Below the pieces are notes generated by a model. That model did not search any database. It saw only the letters and a list, made by a program, of their open reading frames with translations, and was not told the DNA's origin. DNA of 64,000 bases from Linepithema humile (Eukaryota > Arthropoda > Insecta > Hymenoptera > Formicidae), in the NCBI RefSeq assembly GCF_040581485.1, contig NC_090132.1, forward strand, positions 7,203,001 to 7,267,000. Reading direction: 5' to 3'. Made by a program: the position numbers and the translations under genes. Positions 1-12,814 of the stretch are shown one piece after another. How positions within the stretch are numbered: position 1 is the first letter of the stretch; each line of letters starts with the position of its first letter.

Positions 1-2407
1 CAAACACCAACCAGCCTAGTGGTGTGCCCGCCGACTCTCACCGGTCACTGGGTGTACGAAGCCGAGAAGTTCTTCAAGGCGCAGGATCTGTCAGTCATCC
101 AGTACGCCGGCACGCCGCTGGAGCGCGACAAACTGCGTTCCCGCGTGCTGAATTATCGGCTCGTGATCGCGAGTTACGACATCGTGCGCAAGGACATCGA
201 ATTCTTCGAGGCGCACCAATGGAATTACTGCGTGCTCGACGAGGGCCACGTGATAAAAAACGGCAAGACGAAGAACGCCAAGGCGGCGAAGCGGCTGCAC
301 GCTAATCACAGGCTCATCCTGTCCGGCACACCTGTGCAAAACAACGTACTCGAATTGTGGTCTCTGTTCGACTTTCTGATGCCGGGCTTCCTCGGCAGCG
401 AGAAACAATTCGCCGCCAAGTATTCTCGTCCCATTCTAGCCTGCAGAGAACCGAAGGCAGGGCCGAAGGAGCAGGAAGCCGGCGCTTTGGCCATGGAGGC
501 TCTTCATCGACAGGTAGAGCTTGTGTGCCACAAATTTTCTTCCCCAAATGTATCTCGACTTGACTTGGAAAAATGATTACAGGTACTGCCGTTCTTGCTG
601 AGGCGGAACAAGGAAGATGTGCTACAGGATCTGCCGCCCAAAATCACGCAGGATTATTACTGCGATTTGTCGCCTCTGCAACGTCTACTTTACGAAGACT
701 TCCGTACTCGTCATACGGCAACGCTCACCACCGGCTCTTCGTCTTCGAGCGATCTTCAAACTGGCCACGTATTCGAGGCGTTACGATACTTACGCAACGT
801 GTGTAATCACCCTAAATTGGTGTTGAAACAACAACATCCGTTATATCAAACGGTACGTATATAGAAATGTGTTAACAAACACAAATACTATTTAAAAAAA
901 ATTATTTATGTCAAGATATTAAATTCTCCAATTTCTTCAGTTATTTGCAGCGAATTCACAGTTGATTCGCACATTAAAATGCATATATAATCGCGAGATA
1001 CTCAATATAATTTATCATTTTACGTTTATATTTGCTAAAATATATTATTATGAATCATATTTTCACAATTAGACGAAAGTCTTCAGTCTGGATCGGTGCG
1101 ACCGAGTTTGTTATTATTTTTTTGCAACGCATTATGCATTCGGATTTTCGATAGCTAATCAATCTCCATGCAACATTTTCAGGTATGTGACATGTTGAAG
1201 CAGCAACAAAATACTCTGGCGGACATCGAGCACAGCGCCAAGTTGCCTGCTCTCAAGCAACTGTTGCTGGATTGCGGCATCGGACAGCAGGCGCGTAATT
1301 CCTCCGCCGTCACAGAAAACTCTCAGGAGCAGCAGTTGGTCAGCCAGCATCGCGCTCTAATTTTCTGCCAGCTGAAGGCGATGCTGGATATCGTGGAGAA
1401 CGATTTGCTGCGCGCGCATTTGCCGACGGTCACTTACCTACGTCTCGACGGTAGCATACCAGCGGCTCAGAGGCACTCCGTCGTGGCGCGCTTCAACGCC
1501 GATCCGTCGATCGACGTTCTTCTGCTGACCACTCAGGTCGGCGGTATCGGATTGAACCTAACGGGCGCCGACACCGTCATATTCGTGGAGCACGACTGGA
1601 ACCCGATGAAAGATCTCCAAGCGATGGACCGCGCGCATCGTATAGGTCAGAAGAAAGTAGTGAATGTGTACCGCTTGATCAGCAGATCGACAGTGGAGGA
1701 GAAAATCATGGGGCTGCAGAAGTTTAAGCTTCTCACCGCGAACACAGTAATATCGACGGACAACGCCGCTCTGGAGACCATGGCTACCGATCAGGTAATT
1801 AATCTTTAGACGCACCCCAACATCTTGAAATCAGCAGATTATGTATTAAACATATATCTGATTGAGAAGTTTTCCAATTTTTTCAATTCTATTTTTATAG
1901 AAAAAAACTGAAAAGCTTTATGAATAACCGAACAAAGAAGCGAATAGTTCCATGAAATGCATTCGTCATCTATTAATATTCCCATTATGATTCACTTTCT
2001 AAAATCATGAGCTTGCAAAACATACTGATTTTTAATAAATATTATATGGATGACGAATGTACTCTATAATTGAAATTATCCGCTTCTCTTTTGTTTTCTT
2101 AAAGTAAAATCTTTGTGATTTACAAAAAAACTTTAAAACTTAAATATTTGACTCGTTTCTGAAAAACTTGCGAGATGTACAATCGATATGATCTGTCCAG
2201 TTGTTAGATTTATTCTTGTTGGATAACGAAAAAGAGAAGAGGCAACCGGATCATCACGATGACGCCGCTTTGTCGAAGTTACCTGGCCTACCGGGAATTA
2301 GCCGTTCTGTACTGGATATCCTGCCTGAGCTTTGGGAACAGCAACAATATGACGACGAATACGATCTCGACTCATTTTTGTCCACACTGAAGGCTGATAG
2401 CCAGTAA
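1..2407 (+). CDS. BTAF1: BTAF1/Mot1 (TBP-associated factor 172), C-terminal 533 residues, 5' partial
   Basis: Snf2-family ATPase that removes TBP from DNA in the nucleus. Only the last four exons are present: 1-513, 583-852, 1183-1794 and 2201-2407, all joined in phase 0 at GT-AG borders, 534 codons with the TAA stop. Seen in the fragment: the Walker B variant DEGH (residues 80-83) followed by VIKN, motif III SGTPVQNN from residue 108, the helicase C core with QVGGIGLNLTGAD, and motif VI RAHRIGQ at residues 411-417. The DEGH box and the LLDLF tail near an acidic C-terminus are typical of the Mot1/BTAF1 branch rather than other Snf2 proteins. The HEAT repeats and the Walker A region lie left of the window. 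The identification is firm; nothing looks broken. Confidence 0.95.
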
Positions 2408-3493
2408 GCTCGTACCTCGTTAAATCAATGAACGTAGATTATAAAATTTGAGAAGTTTATCGCGTGTCATGTAGCTTGAGGTTGGCACATCAAGTAGGCA
2501 TGTTGTAGATTCGGTTGTTAACTTTTAGTTGTGTGCGAGGCGATAATCTTCGAAAGTTCATAAGGCATCGCCGAGTGGCCGAAGATGACAATTGACGTAA
2601 TTTACATACTACGTAAAAAAAAAGGCCACCACTGATTAACTAAAAGTTAACTAGCCTTGTCGCGCTCTAACAGGCGCTTTCTTGCTAAGTGCTAGCGATA
2701 AGGGAAATGACATTATACGTGGTACCTAAGCTCAGATAACTGGTATGATAGCCGATAGAGAATAGATTAAGGTATATCTTGTGTATCTTTAGTTATAATA
2801 ATTTATAAAAATGCCGATATAATTACACAATTCCACATTTGTACCAAACGACGCCATGGTGCATAATTATTTATAATGTATACTAGTCTCTTTCTCTCTC
2901 TTTCTCTTTTTCTACACCATCATACGAGTCAGTAAACGACAATACCAGTTGCCTCAATCGCTATCTACGTGCGTTCACATACTCAAATCATTATTCTTTA
3001 ACCACAGTAGCGATACTCCGTTAATAATATTTGTTAGCATTTTATCGAGAAGCGCACCAGCCGGGGATAATTCTAACGAAAGTTTACAAAATACTACAGC
3101 TTTCGATTGAAATCATACGAACTGAATTTATTGCAATCATTGCAAACAATTAGCTTTCCAATGATTTAATTTATTTTAATATATGACTTTACGATAAATC
3201 TTTAATACATCAATATTTTCTTTCACTTTTTTTAGAAACAAATAATTTTTTTGCAAAAGCATATAAAAGTATAAGCATATCATATTTTATTTTTCATTCT
3301 TAGCGATGTATAAAATATTTTTTAAAAATTGAACACAATTATGAACATGTAGAAATCGGCTAGCTAGATACGTGCTTGCATATATCACGGGCGTGTATCT
3401 TGAAGGATTAAAATACCGGCAAATATCACTAACGAAGTAACTAACTCTACAGGTTTCCCAGTGCTACACTACCATACGACTTCACGAACCGAT
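2408..3493. other. Convergent 3' intergenic region between BTAF1 and AGPS
   Basis: This holds the 3' UTRs of two converging genes. It is AT-rich with a CT-rich run near 2890-2912. I see no open frame with recognisable content and no RNA gene. Confidence 0.6.
3286..3291 (-). terminator. Poly(A) signal candidate for AGPS
   Basis: AATAAA on the minus strand about 200 bases after the AGPS stop codon. A second AATAAA lies at 3127-3132. Which is used cannot be seen from sequence. Confidence 0.45.
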
Positions 3494-6400
3494 TCACAAT
3501 TTTGATTTGTACCCTGAAACGATATTACCAGCCGCGAATATATTATACGGATCTAAATGCGCCTTAGTTGCCTGATAAAGCGAAACACCCACTTCGCCGA
3601 CGGCCTCGGGATAAAACGACGCACGTATCTTTCCCACTCCGTGATGATGCGAGAGGGATCCGCCGCTCGCTAGTATCTCCTCCCGCGCCGCATGCTCGAT
3701 GGCTTCGTAAGTCTCGACGGGTTTCTCCAGGCCTATGCAGCTAATCGCCATATAAAAGTACACGCAGCAACCAGCATCGTAGGTTTGCGTGACGCGGCAG
3801 GAAACGAAATATCTGGGAACATTATGCGCCTGGCAGTCCCTGGCCACGCGAGACTTGACATTTCTGCACAGCGACAACGTGCGATTCCAAGAAACGGACG
3901 TCTCGAACGATTCCGCTAATATGTTGAACTCGAGTGCCAAGTCGCGGATGTACGCTATCACGAACGTCAGCATGTATCCACGTTCACCGTTCGTCCCGCC
4001 CGCCGCTACGCCCCCGTACTTCTGGGCTATCTTGTAAATTTTCTGCTCCTGCGCGGTGACCTCCGCCGCCACGTCGCCCTCCATCAGCAGCGTGGCCACG
4101 CACATCTCATCCCATCGGAAACCCTTTATTCTAGTGATGTACATTTGTTTCAGTCCTTGCAATATCGAGCCGCCCCATCCGGATTCCGGGCGTAGAGTCT
4201 GTCCCATTTGAAATTGCTCATTGTCCATTAAGCGTATGCTGGCGGGCTGACATCGTTCCTTCGCAATCTGTACATACATATTCATAACGTAATTAAAGTA
4301 CCTCTCCTCTCGAATTTTACGAGACGGATCGCGTTCCTTTGTTACTTCGCGACAGCGGCCGTCTCTCGCTGCTTTCTTTCGTCGCGTGTTGCGCAAACGT
4401 TAGCAAAGAAACGCGGTTCTCTTACGGTCGGGTGTGAAGAACGTCATTGAAGAAAAGTCAATACGAAAGGTACACACCTCACGTAACGCTTGGACGCCAC
4501 TTTGGAAATTCGGGAACGCAATACTGCCGTATTTCACCGTTCGCGGTAACGGTCTTATCTTCAACACGACCTCCGTGACGACGCCCAGGGTGCCCTCGCT
4601 GCCGAGAATCACGTGATCGAAATTCGGCCCACAAGACGTGCGTGGCACCAGACTGCCTTTTTCCAAAGTGATGACGGGATCCTCTGTTCTGCCTGTGACC
4701 ATTCGCACCTGCACGACCAAATCCTCGATGTTGCCGTACCTGTTCTTTTTCATACCGCTCGCCCTAGTCGCCACCCATCCACCTAAACTGTTCGAGACAA
4801 ACCAATTTTCAGTTTCCGTGCATTCGCAAATTTTTTTTTTGGGGGGGGGGGACTTAAATCACTGATTGTCATCCAGAACTGGATTCAAGACTCAATTTAC
4901 CTTGCATATGCAGCTTGTGTAAATCTTTGAACGATGTTAAATATGGACTTGCAATATGGAATATGCATATCTCTTTCTACACGAAGTCAACTCTTCAAGA
5001 GCATTCATAGATTTTGTATTTTGACTATGGCGTGTTCTATATTTAAAGTATGATATTTTATAAAATTGCAAATCTTTTTTGTGTACAAATTCTATTTCAC
5101 GCTCTACAATTAGGATAGATTTACTATATTTTGACTAATCTTGATTATCATAGAAGAACGTAAATGTATTGCAAAATCATATAATATGGATTGTAGTCTA
5201 CAACTTTCCTGGTACATTAAAAATATTAATTTTTTTTACTAAACACTTATATTTAATTTAAAAGAATACACGTTCTATTACAACATATTAGATGAGAACG
5301 ATGAGAATGTTGTGTGTTTGCTTTTCATATTAGACATTTATATAATTTGTACTCTGAATTAAAAGAGATATTGCGTTCTAAAATAAATGTAATCAGAAAA
5401 TACGTTTAACACAAAAAATTATAATCGTATATATATTTATATATATATATAAAATCGCAAATAATTATTTAATATATCGTATTGATGATAATTATGATGA
5501 TAATCATGATGATAATCATGATGATAATTACGATGATAATTATGATTATAATTATGATATTATAATTTAACTAATTTCGTCATTACACAAAATTTTATAC
5601 AAGATTTTACTAATTGGCGTTTATCATTCTAGATTAACATTGCGTGCAATGAAAAAACGTGTTGCATGCAATGTTAATCCGGAATACTTTTTTTATTATT
5701 GCGATTCTACGGCTAAATGTGTGTTTTGTATTTCACCTTTTGAAAATGTTTATTACACATCCACACACACATACACTCATATTATTATTATATATCTTGA
5801 TAAATAAAATTAATTTTATACGAAATGCAATCTTATTTTATGTAAAAATCCAAGAAAGACAACTAAATTCTAACTGAATTTGTATCGAGAGTTATTTTTA
5901 CATTATTTAGAGATTAATGCAATTTATTTTTATATTAACGCAAACAAGTAAATAATATTCTAATTTGAAAGAGAATTTACTTATTTAAAAAATAGAACAT
6001 AAATAAATTAAGTCAATTCTTTGTGATACAAGCCAATAAATGTGTAATGCATAAATCATATATTAATTAAATGTTAATTTATACCACGAGTCAGTATATA
6101 TTATTTAGTGAAAGAAATAGTGAAAGAAAAATAATAAAAGAAATTAATTATAAATTTACTGTAAGTCGTTCTATTTTGTCATAGCACAATTTCACTGTAT
6201 CATGCATTAATATAAAAACATAATTTTTTAGATTCAGAGAGAATTTGTAAATGCGTGTACCTGGAAAATTCATAGGAGTCAGGCTCGTGGCCACACGTAA
6301 ATCCTTCAAGGCGAAGTAATCGCTCGAGATCCTGGCCAATAATGCCCGATTCGCAGCATACCAACAGATTGTCCCTGTCTATCCATAATATCCGATTCAT

Positions 6401-9400
6401 CTGCGACGTATCTAACGAGATTATTGTTCGCCGTTCATTCGATGGACAACCTGCCGCGCGGCTGACACTGGTTCCGCCACCGAAAGGTATACAGACGGCC
6501 CCATAGCGTGTGCATATATTGACAATCTTGACAACGTCGTCATGAGATTCTGAAAGTATGAATATTAATGGAGGATGCTTTGCATAATAAATGTTTTCAC
6601 AAATAGACAAAAGAGTAAACTATACATTCTCATTAATACGCGATGTAAAATGTACATTGTGTAATTCAATTGCGCACGTGAACATTAAAATAAATAATAA
6701 AAAAACAGACGTCATCCGGATTGAGTGTCCGTCCTCGGAACTATCTAATCAGAAGAATTTATATTGGATTATCAGTGCGTTATTTCTGTAAAACATTTTT
6801 ATTGCATACAGCAGTTTCACGATTTACGTTTAACATGTCGAGCATTGGAATAAACGATAATATTGACGATCGCTTAAGTTTTTTAAATTTTTGCATATCT
6901 ACAAAACCTTTTAAAAACACGTAACATAATAAAAGTGTTTGATAGAAGCTAATTAAAGTAGTATTTAGGAAATTAAGCGGTGAATTACACACGAGTTATG
7001 TAAAAATAGAAGGTAAACAGATGGTCGTTAAATCGTATTAAAAATTAAATCAGAGAAACGCATCAATTTGCATTAATTAAATTTGAAATAACAACTTAGT
7101 TGTAGCTAGGAAAGAGGCGCCTTAAAGATTCGCATTGATAAAATTAATCTAAAAACTTGCGCAATAATTTTTATAGAACTAACACTGAACAATGAATTTA
7201 TTGCTACATGTGTACATTACAGAGACATTACACGCATGTCTCTAACTCAAGCTGAAGTATTATTCGTATCACTCAAGTAATTGCTGCGGCAATTACATTG
7301 CAGATGGTAATAATAACGGAGTAACCTTAGCATTGTTCCACAAATTGTAGACTTATAAACACAAGTTTCCGGAAAATTGTGCGTAAAAAATACTTCTATT
7401 TGCAATTTTTTTTTTCAAATTGTCAAGATTAAATTATGACATCCGCGTGGATCGTCACAACAGATGTCCTTGCACAACTCAGGCGCACATTTTTCCACGA
7501 TCACGAAGTTCGCTCGCGTACGTGAGAAATAAATTACAACAATTTTGAAAATGATACACAGTTTAATCGAACACTAACTCGAAGGACATTAAATAAGAAT
7601 ATAATTTACTTATATATTTTGCAACATCCGTTACAACATACCGTTACCGTGTTTTCTCGAATTCGAGATCAATGCTCTCGACTTATTGTCATCCTCTTAA
7701 TTATATTTTGCCATGCCTGTCTTTACTCGTCAATCAGTATTGATTTTCTCGGCGGTTTATGTCGATATCGCGATCGCCAAGTACAGCTGATTGGTACGAC
7801 ACGGGCACAACAATAAATGCTACGTTAAATAATTGTAATCCCTCCACACTTATCATCTTCGATTAATTAATGCTCGTATTACCGTCCGACAAAACCGGAT
7901 CAGAGTTGCTCTGAGCCGAAAACATTGGAATCTATGTGAGACTGCCTTTAAGATTTGAAAATCTTCTCTACATTTTTAATTGAATTGATTTAATTGTATG
8001 ATTCCCTTTTACAGAAATTTTTCTATTTATTTTATTTCGTCAAAATATTAATACAAAAAATGGAGCAGAGGAATACTCTGCATATAAAAATATTTTTATA
8101 AAATTTCTTAATCGAGATATTTACATAGATACTATATAAATATTTACGTATGTGTTAAATGTGTGAAGAGCGACCTTAGCTATGAGAAAGTTCATTCAAG
8201 AGAAAACCTTGAAAAATGCTCGAAATACCCAAGTGTCGATACATTTATCAAATTCACTTAATTTTGATTCTGAAGAAAATTTATGATTCTAATCTTGTTC
8301 GACAATGTTAAATTGATTTCTTCCAGTAATTTGTTTAAACAGTTAATATATTGATATACACGTGTTGAAAAATATTTAAATTAAAAAGATATTTAATGAC
8401 AAGAGTGATGAGCAGCAAATAAATAATAGATTAAACTTACAGTTGATTTACGATAATGATCGTCGAAACATTAACTCACTTGGCCACAAGACGATATCCG
8501 GTATTCTCTCGAAGCAGCCACGCTTCAAAAGATAAATTTCTCGCAGTGTATGACCATGTGCTCGAAAGAGACGATCGACATCGTCGGTTGAGTGGTCGAC
8601 CTTCAACTCTTTGACCGCATTCAATAATTCCTCCGAAAGAATCGGTTCCGGTAAATCGGTTGGTAAATCCTGCGACAGAATCTTCATGTCCCATGATAAA
8701 TCAAAAGTTTTTTCACACCACTTTGTGAAGTATGGAAGCTCCTGGTTTCCAATAGGATATCTAATAACATAAAAATCATACATAAATATATAATAAAATT
8801 GATTTTAGTTGATTTGAATAATCTTTATAATCTTAACTTTCAGTTTATAAACTTTATCAATGTCGTATTTTCATCATTAGAAATAAAACTTGCGTAATTA
8901 TTTGCCATTTATCGCGTAATTAGATATTGATTAATTTCTGATTAATTATTCAGAATTTATTGTATTTATATATTAGCGAGAAATAAATGTTACAATTAGA
9001 AATGTTGATTTATCATTAAGTTAAAAAGTACAGACAATAAATTCAAAATAAAGTTTAATATTTTAATATGGCATTATGTATATGAACACATACATGTTAA
9101 AATATTAACAATATTTATGTATAAAGGCTCCAATGACATATAAATCGACACAAGAAAATAAAAGGCAAAACGAGTTAGTTGTTATTACATATATTTGACT
9201 TTTTTTGATCGATAGTAAAGAACAAATGTTTCTGCTTCTATCAGGCCTTCTTCAGTGTAATAACTTAGTAAAATAAAATTCGCATAATTATAAATTATAA
9301 CAGTTGTGTCGTACGCATTAAAATATTAAACTTTATTCTGAATTTATTTTTAACTTAATGATAAATCAACATTTCTAATTGTAATATGTATTTTTTTGTT

Positions 9401-12400
9401 AATATATAAAGACAAATTCAGAATCAGAATAATTAAATAGGAATTGATATCAATATCTAATTATATATATTATTATATATATTCAGTTTCGCTTATGTCA
9501 CTCGATTATATTGATGATTTTATGTGACTGTAGAAGAAACTCATCTTTTGTTATCTTTCTTCATGTACAGGCCAATAAATGTGTCAAATATCTAAATTAA
9601 TTTATGAAAACAAATGAATCGTTGCTTTATATTACTGATATATATTTATGACAGCTGATTTTAACATAGAACAATATACATTGAATTTGTTTAAAACATG
9701 TGCGCCGCCAATTCATAATCAATTACATAATTAATCACTTTGAGTAAGCTGTTATATTGCGCAAGATTCACGTGTTCATATTTCCTACGGCGATTCATGT
9801 TATTTCGAGGTCATAATAGTCCCAAAAGTAGAAGTGATTCAAGCTGACCATCACCTTCAAATATTATTTTTCCATTTTACTATTTTATTTGCTGCCCAAA
9901 TTATACCGTTATTAGTACAATGCAGTTTTAAATTTATTATACACAATGCGCACATCGCAATTCAAACTCGAGATACAACTCGTATCAAGATGTATACATC
10001 TTAAGCAAACTAACAATAAATTAAAGCTATATAACTTTGATAATGTGAAGGTATAAAAAGCTCTTATCATTCCTATAACATATTATGTAATAACATGTTA
10101 TTACATCGATAATATGTATATAATCTCTATTTTGGATAATATCACTCATAGAAATATATATATTATCTCCATAGCAAAACAAATCACAGTGATATCATAA
10201 TGATATTTCTGGGACGCTCAAATTGGTATGTCATAATGACATCATAATGAAGTCATGGTGACATGCGAAGTCCGCTTTATCACAAATATAATGTCGCTAC
10301 GACATCATTGTGATATGAAAAACAAAAAAATAAATTAAATATGAGGTAGATAGTGCATGGTGCGTCACATAGCGCAAGCAAACAGACTAATGACAATACT
10401 GTTTTTACAATGTTGTTGTAACATTTTATGTCATATTATAATGATATCACCACGTAACTAATGATAACTGTAACTAATGATATCACTGTAACTCTCTGAT
10501 AATGTCACAGTGACATCACAATTTTTCTGTGAATCTATTGTGAGTCTGTAATGTCACTATGACTTTTTGGGGGGTACTGAATTATTTTCGAATTTTCATA
10601 GAATTAATCTTGTTCAAATCAATTATTTGGTTGATAATTGGCCAATTATCGATATCGACTAATTATTTAACTGCACGAAGAAAAACATATGCAAAAGACA
10701 CAAAGATAACAGTTTCTAGAATTCTTTCCGCAATCTATGTCATTGTCGAGATTGTAAACTAGTACAATTATAAAATGCCTTCGAGACATGCGTGTTGTCT
10801 GGAAAGTTAAGCGTCTACAAAGACTTCAAGTTCGTAATCATGTGCACGAATCGTTCATCTATTGTTAATCAAAAGTTAACTTTTTATCCAAATTTGAATT
10901 AAAAATTTGAATCCTATTTTAATTATAACGATCTCAATAGTTTAATATTAGAAATTTTATATATAATCCTTTAAAATATTAAAATGTTATTTTTTAATTA
11001 ATGTAAAAGTATACATATTTTTTGGCAGTAATAATTTTAGTCAATATAATGTAATTAAAATAACGAAAAATTGTGATTAACACATTTATTGCGTAATGAC
11101 GTCAATTTTTTTGTTTTATTTGAGGATTTTATTTAAGAATATTCAAATGTACATCTCCACGAAGATCTACGCTAAAAGCAAATCAATTAGTCGATGACAA
11201 GATGTTAAATTTTACTTCAAATTGCCCTTCAAGAAGAAGTGCAAATGAATAATGCACACGCAACATAAGCAAAACACCATGACATATATCGGCGACATTC
11301 TTACCAATAACTGAACAAACATAATTAGCTATGTAGGCGTGTGGAGGGAAACCTACACAATACGAGAGGATTCCAACGTTCAAGTATACATATGTATAAT
11401 CAACATGCTAACTGCTAATGTTACTGACATCATTTTCCGTTTATTTAATTTTATTATTATTTACTTCTCTTAAACTTGATAATTCAGAAAATTGTCAAAA
11501 ACAAGCAAGAAATTTATTGGATAAATAAATAAGCAAAGCATTTAATTTAGTTTCGTGCAATTATGTATGTGAATTAATTTTAAAAATGTAAAAAAAAAAC
11601 AATTAGAATAAACTAGAAAACTAATAAAACAGTTTTCACGTTTTCATATCGCTTATATCTGGCAAAATACAAATTTATTGCGATATATATATCATTGTTT
11701 ATATGATGCATGCAATATAATTGTAAAAAAAAGTTTTAAGCAAAACAACGATAAAAGTTTTGATTTTTCTTTATTAATTCTATAAAATAAAAAAAATAAA
11801 AATTAAATTTATACATTTTATTTATGATTCTTATTATTATGATCACATGTTTACTTGTGATTTCACTTAAATAAATATATATGTTTATCTTTGTCTATTT
11901 TTGAAGCTCTAAACGTTGTTCCTTAGCATTATTTACTTGCAAAAACAATACGTCGGAAGATATTGCAATGCTATTAATATCCACATATTAATTAAAATGA
12001 CACTCACCTGTTACCAGTAAATTCTAGTATATTTTTATTATTCACACAGAATCCGGAATCCTTGTAACCCCAGCCGTTCCATCTTAATAACTGTTGCCTA
12101 AAACCAAGAGTGAAACACACGTGAGCGTCTCCGTCGACAAAAGCTAAATATAATCATATCCTACAGTATGCGTGAGTTTCGAGATATATTTCGAATCTTT
12201 GTGCGTGTGTGCTCGCGCACATTTTGTCACGTGATCAATTCGATCAATCGACCGATCCTTTTTTCGACAATTTTTCGAAATTTAAAATTGTTTAATTAAC
12301 ATTATCTGTCTTTTAATTAATAATGGCGCAAATTTTTTTTTTCTTTTTTTTTGCTAGAAATAAAAAAAGAAATTTGTATACAAATGACGTACAGGTGGAT

Positions 12401-12814
12401 GTACAGCTTCGGAAAACGAAATACGAGGTGTTAGTCTGTTATCGATCGACATTATAATCGACCGGCCGCGTTTGCACTCGTATTGTTCAAGCATTGCAAG
12501 GAAACCACGACACCGACAATGAGTCACACTTTTACAGCACGATAGCAAGAGGTGTGGCCACGCTGCGATTAAACGCACGCGTGATACCGGCGTACTCCAC
12601 CGCACACAATTATGTGTATATATATATATACATATGTATGTATCTACGTATATGTATATATAGGACGCATCTGTCTCCCTCAATCTGTCTCGTGGGCGAA
12701 GATTGCCAGATCGCGCGGCACTGACCTGATTTTCGGCACGACGCTCTCAAATTTTATCGGCTCATTCGCGATTGTCATTTCCGCGCTCGTTCCATGCTTC
12801 CGTCGATCGGACAT
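3494..12814 (-). CDS. AGPS: Alkyldihydroxyacetonephosphate synthase (peroxisomal ether-lipid enzyme), complete
   Basis: FAD enzyme that swaps the acyl chain of acyl-DHAP for a fatty alcohol, the second step of ether lipid synthesis in peroxisomes. Exons in reading order: 12814-12726, 12097-12008, 8760-8480, 6549-6261, 4787-4478, 4267-3494; phases match throughout and give 610 residues (human about 658). Seen: N-terminal RWNGWGY, FAD-binding PFGGGTSVS near residues 175-183, TRASGMKKN, GSEGTLGV, RVTQTYDAG, and the family signature SLSHHHGVGK with HHHGVG at 560-565. The ATG at 12814 is the first in frame after an upstream stop. The protein ends in SKL, a type 1 peroxisomal signal, while the first 40 residues show no PTS2 of the R-L-x5-H-L kind used by mammals. 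Large introns hold a fold-back element and simple repeats. Confidence 0.95.
4831..4851. repeat. Abutting T10 and G11 homopolymers
   Basis: Ten T followed directly by eleven G. It sits inside AGPS intron 4 about 45 bases upstream of the acceptor for the exon that starts at 4787, so on the sense strand it is a C run followed by an A run. Confidence 0.9.
5484..5558. repeat. 12-base tandem repeat (GATGATAATYAT type), six units
   Basis: Six units of a 12-base motif beginning GATGATAAT, differing at one or two bases, within AGPS intron 4. Confidence 0.85.
6550..8479 (-). other. AGPS intron 3
   Basis: AT-rich intron of 1.9 kb. Open frames here are short and have no recognisable content. No repeat stands out. 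Confidence 0.7.
8917..9463. mobile_element. Fold-back (MITE-like) element with arms of about 150 bp
   Basis: The left arm at 8917-9068 reads, in reverse complement, as the right arm at 9317-9463. Shared blocks include TAATTAGATATTGAT, TTACAATTAGAAATG, TTGATTTATCATTAAG and AAAGTTTAATATTTTAAT, with small insertions and deletions between them. The roughly 250 bp centre has no coding content. This is the shape of a non-autonomous DNA transposon. No clear target-site duplication was found, so its family is unknown. Confidence 0.7.
10180..10560. repeat. Cluster of short palindromic GTGATATCA / TGACATCATAATGA motifs
   Basis: Repeated related motifs on both strands: GTGATATCATAATGATAT, ATGTCATAATGACATCA, GTCATGGTGACATG, CTACGACATCATTGTGATAT, AATGATATCACTGTAAC and ATGTCACAGTGACATCACA. 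It looks like a degenerate, self-complementary repeat or the remnant of a fold-back element. The ends are not defined. Confidence 0.5.

Larger units (their letters stand above)
4788..6260 (-). other. AGPS intron 4
   Basis: AT-rich intron of about 1.5 kb. It contains a T10/G11 homopolymer block near its 3' end (4831-4851), a 12-base tandem repeat (5484-5558) and short (TA)n and (CA)n runs. No other gene is seen. Confidence 0.8.
8761..12007 (-). other. AGPS intron 2, with mobile-element-like content
   Basis: The largest AGPS intron (3.2 kb). It carries a fold-back element at 8917-9463 and a region at about 10180-10560 filled with short palindromic GTGATATCA and TGACATCATAATGA type motifs. No coding content is recognised. 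Confidence 0.75.
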
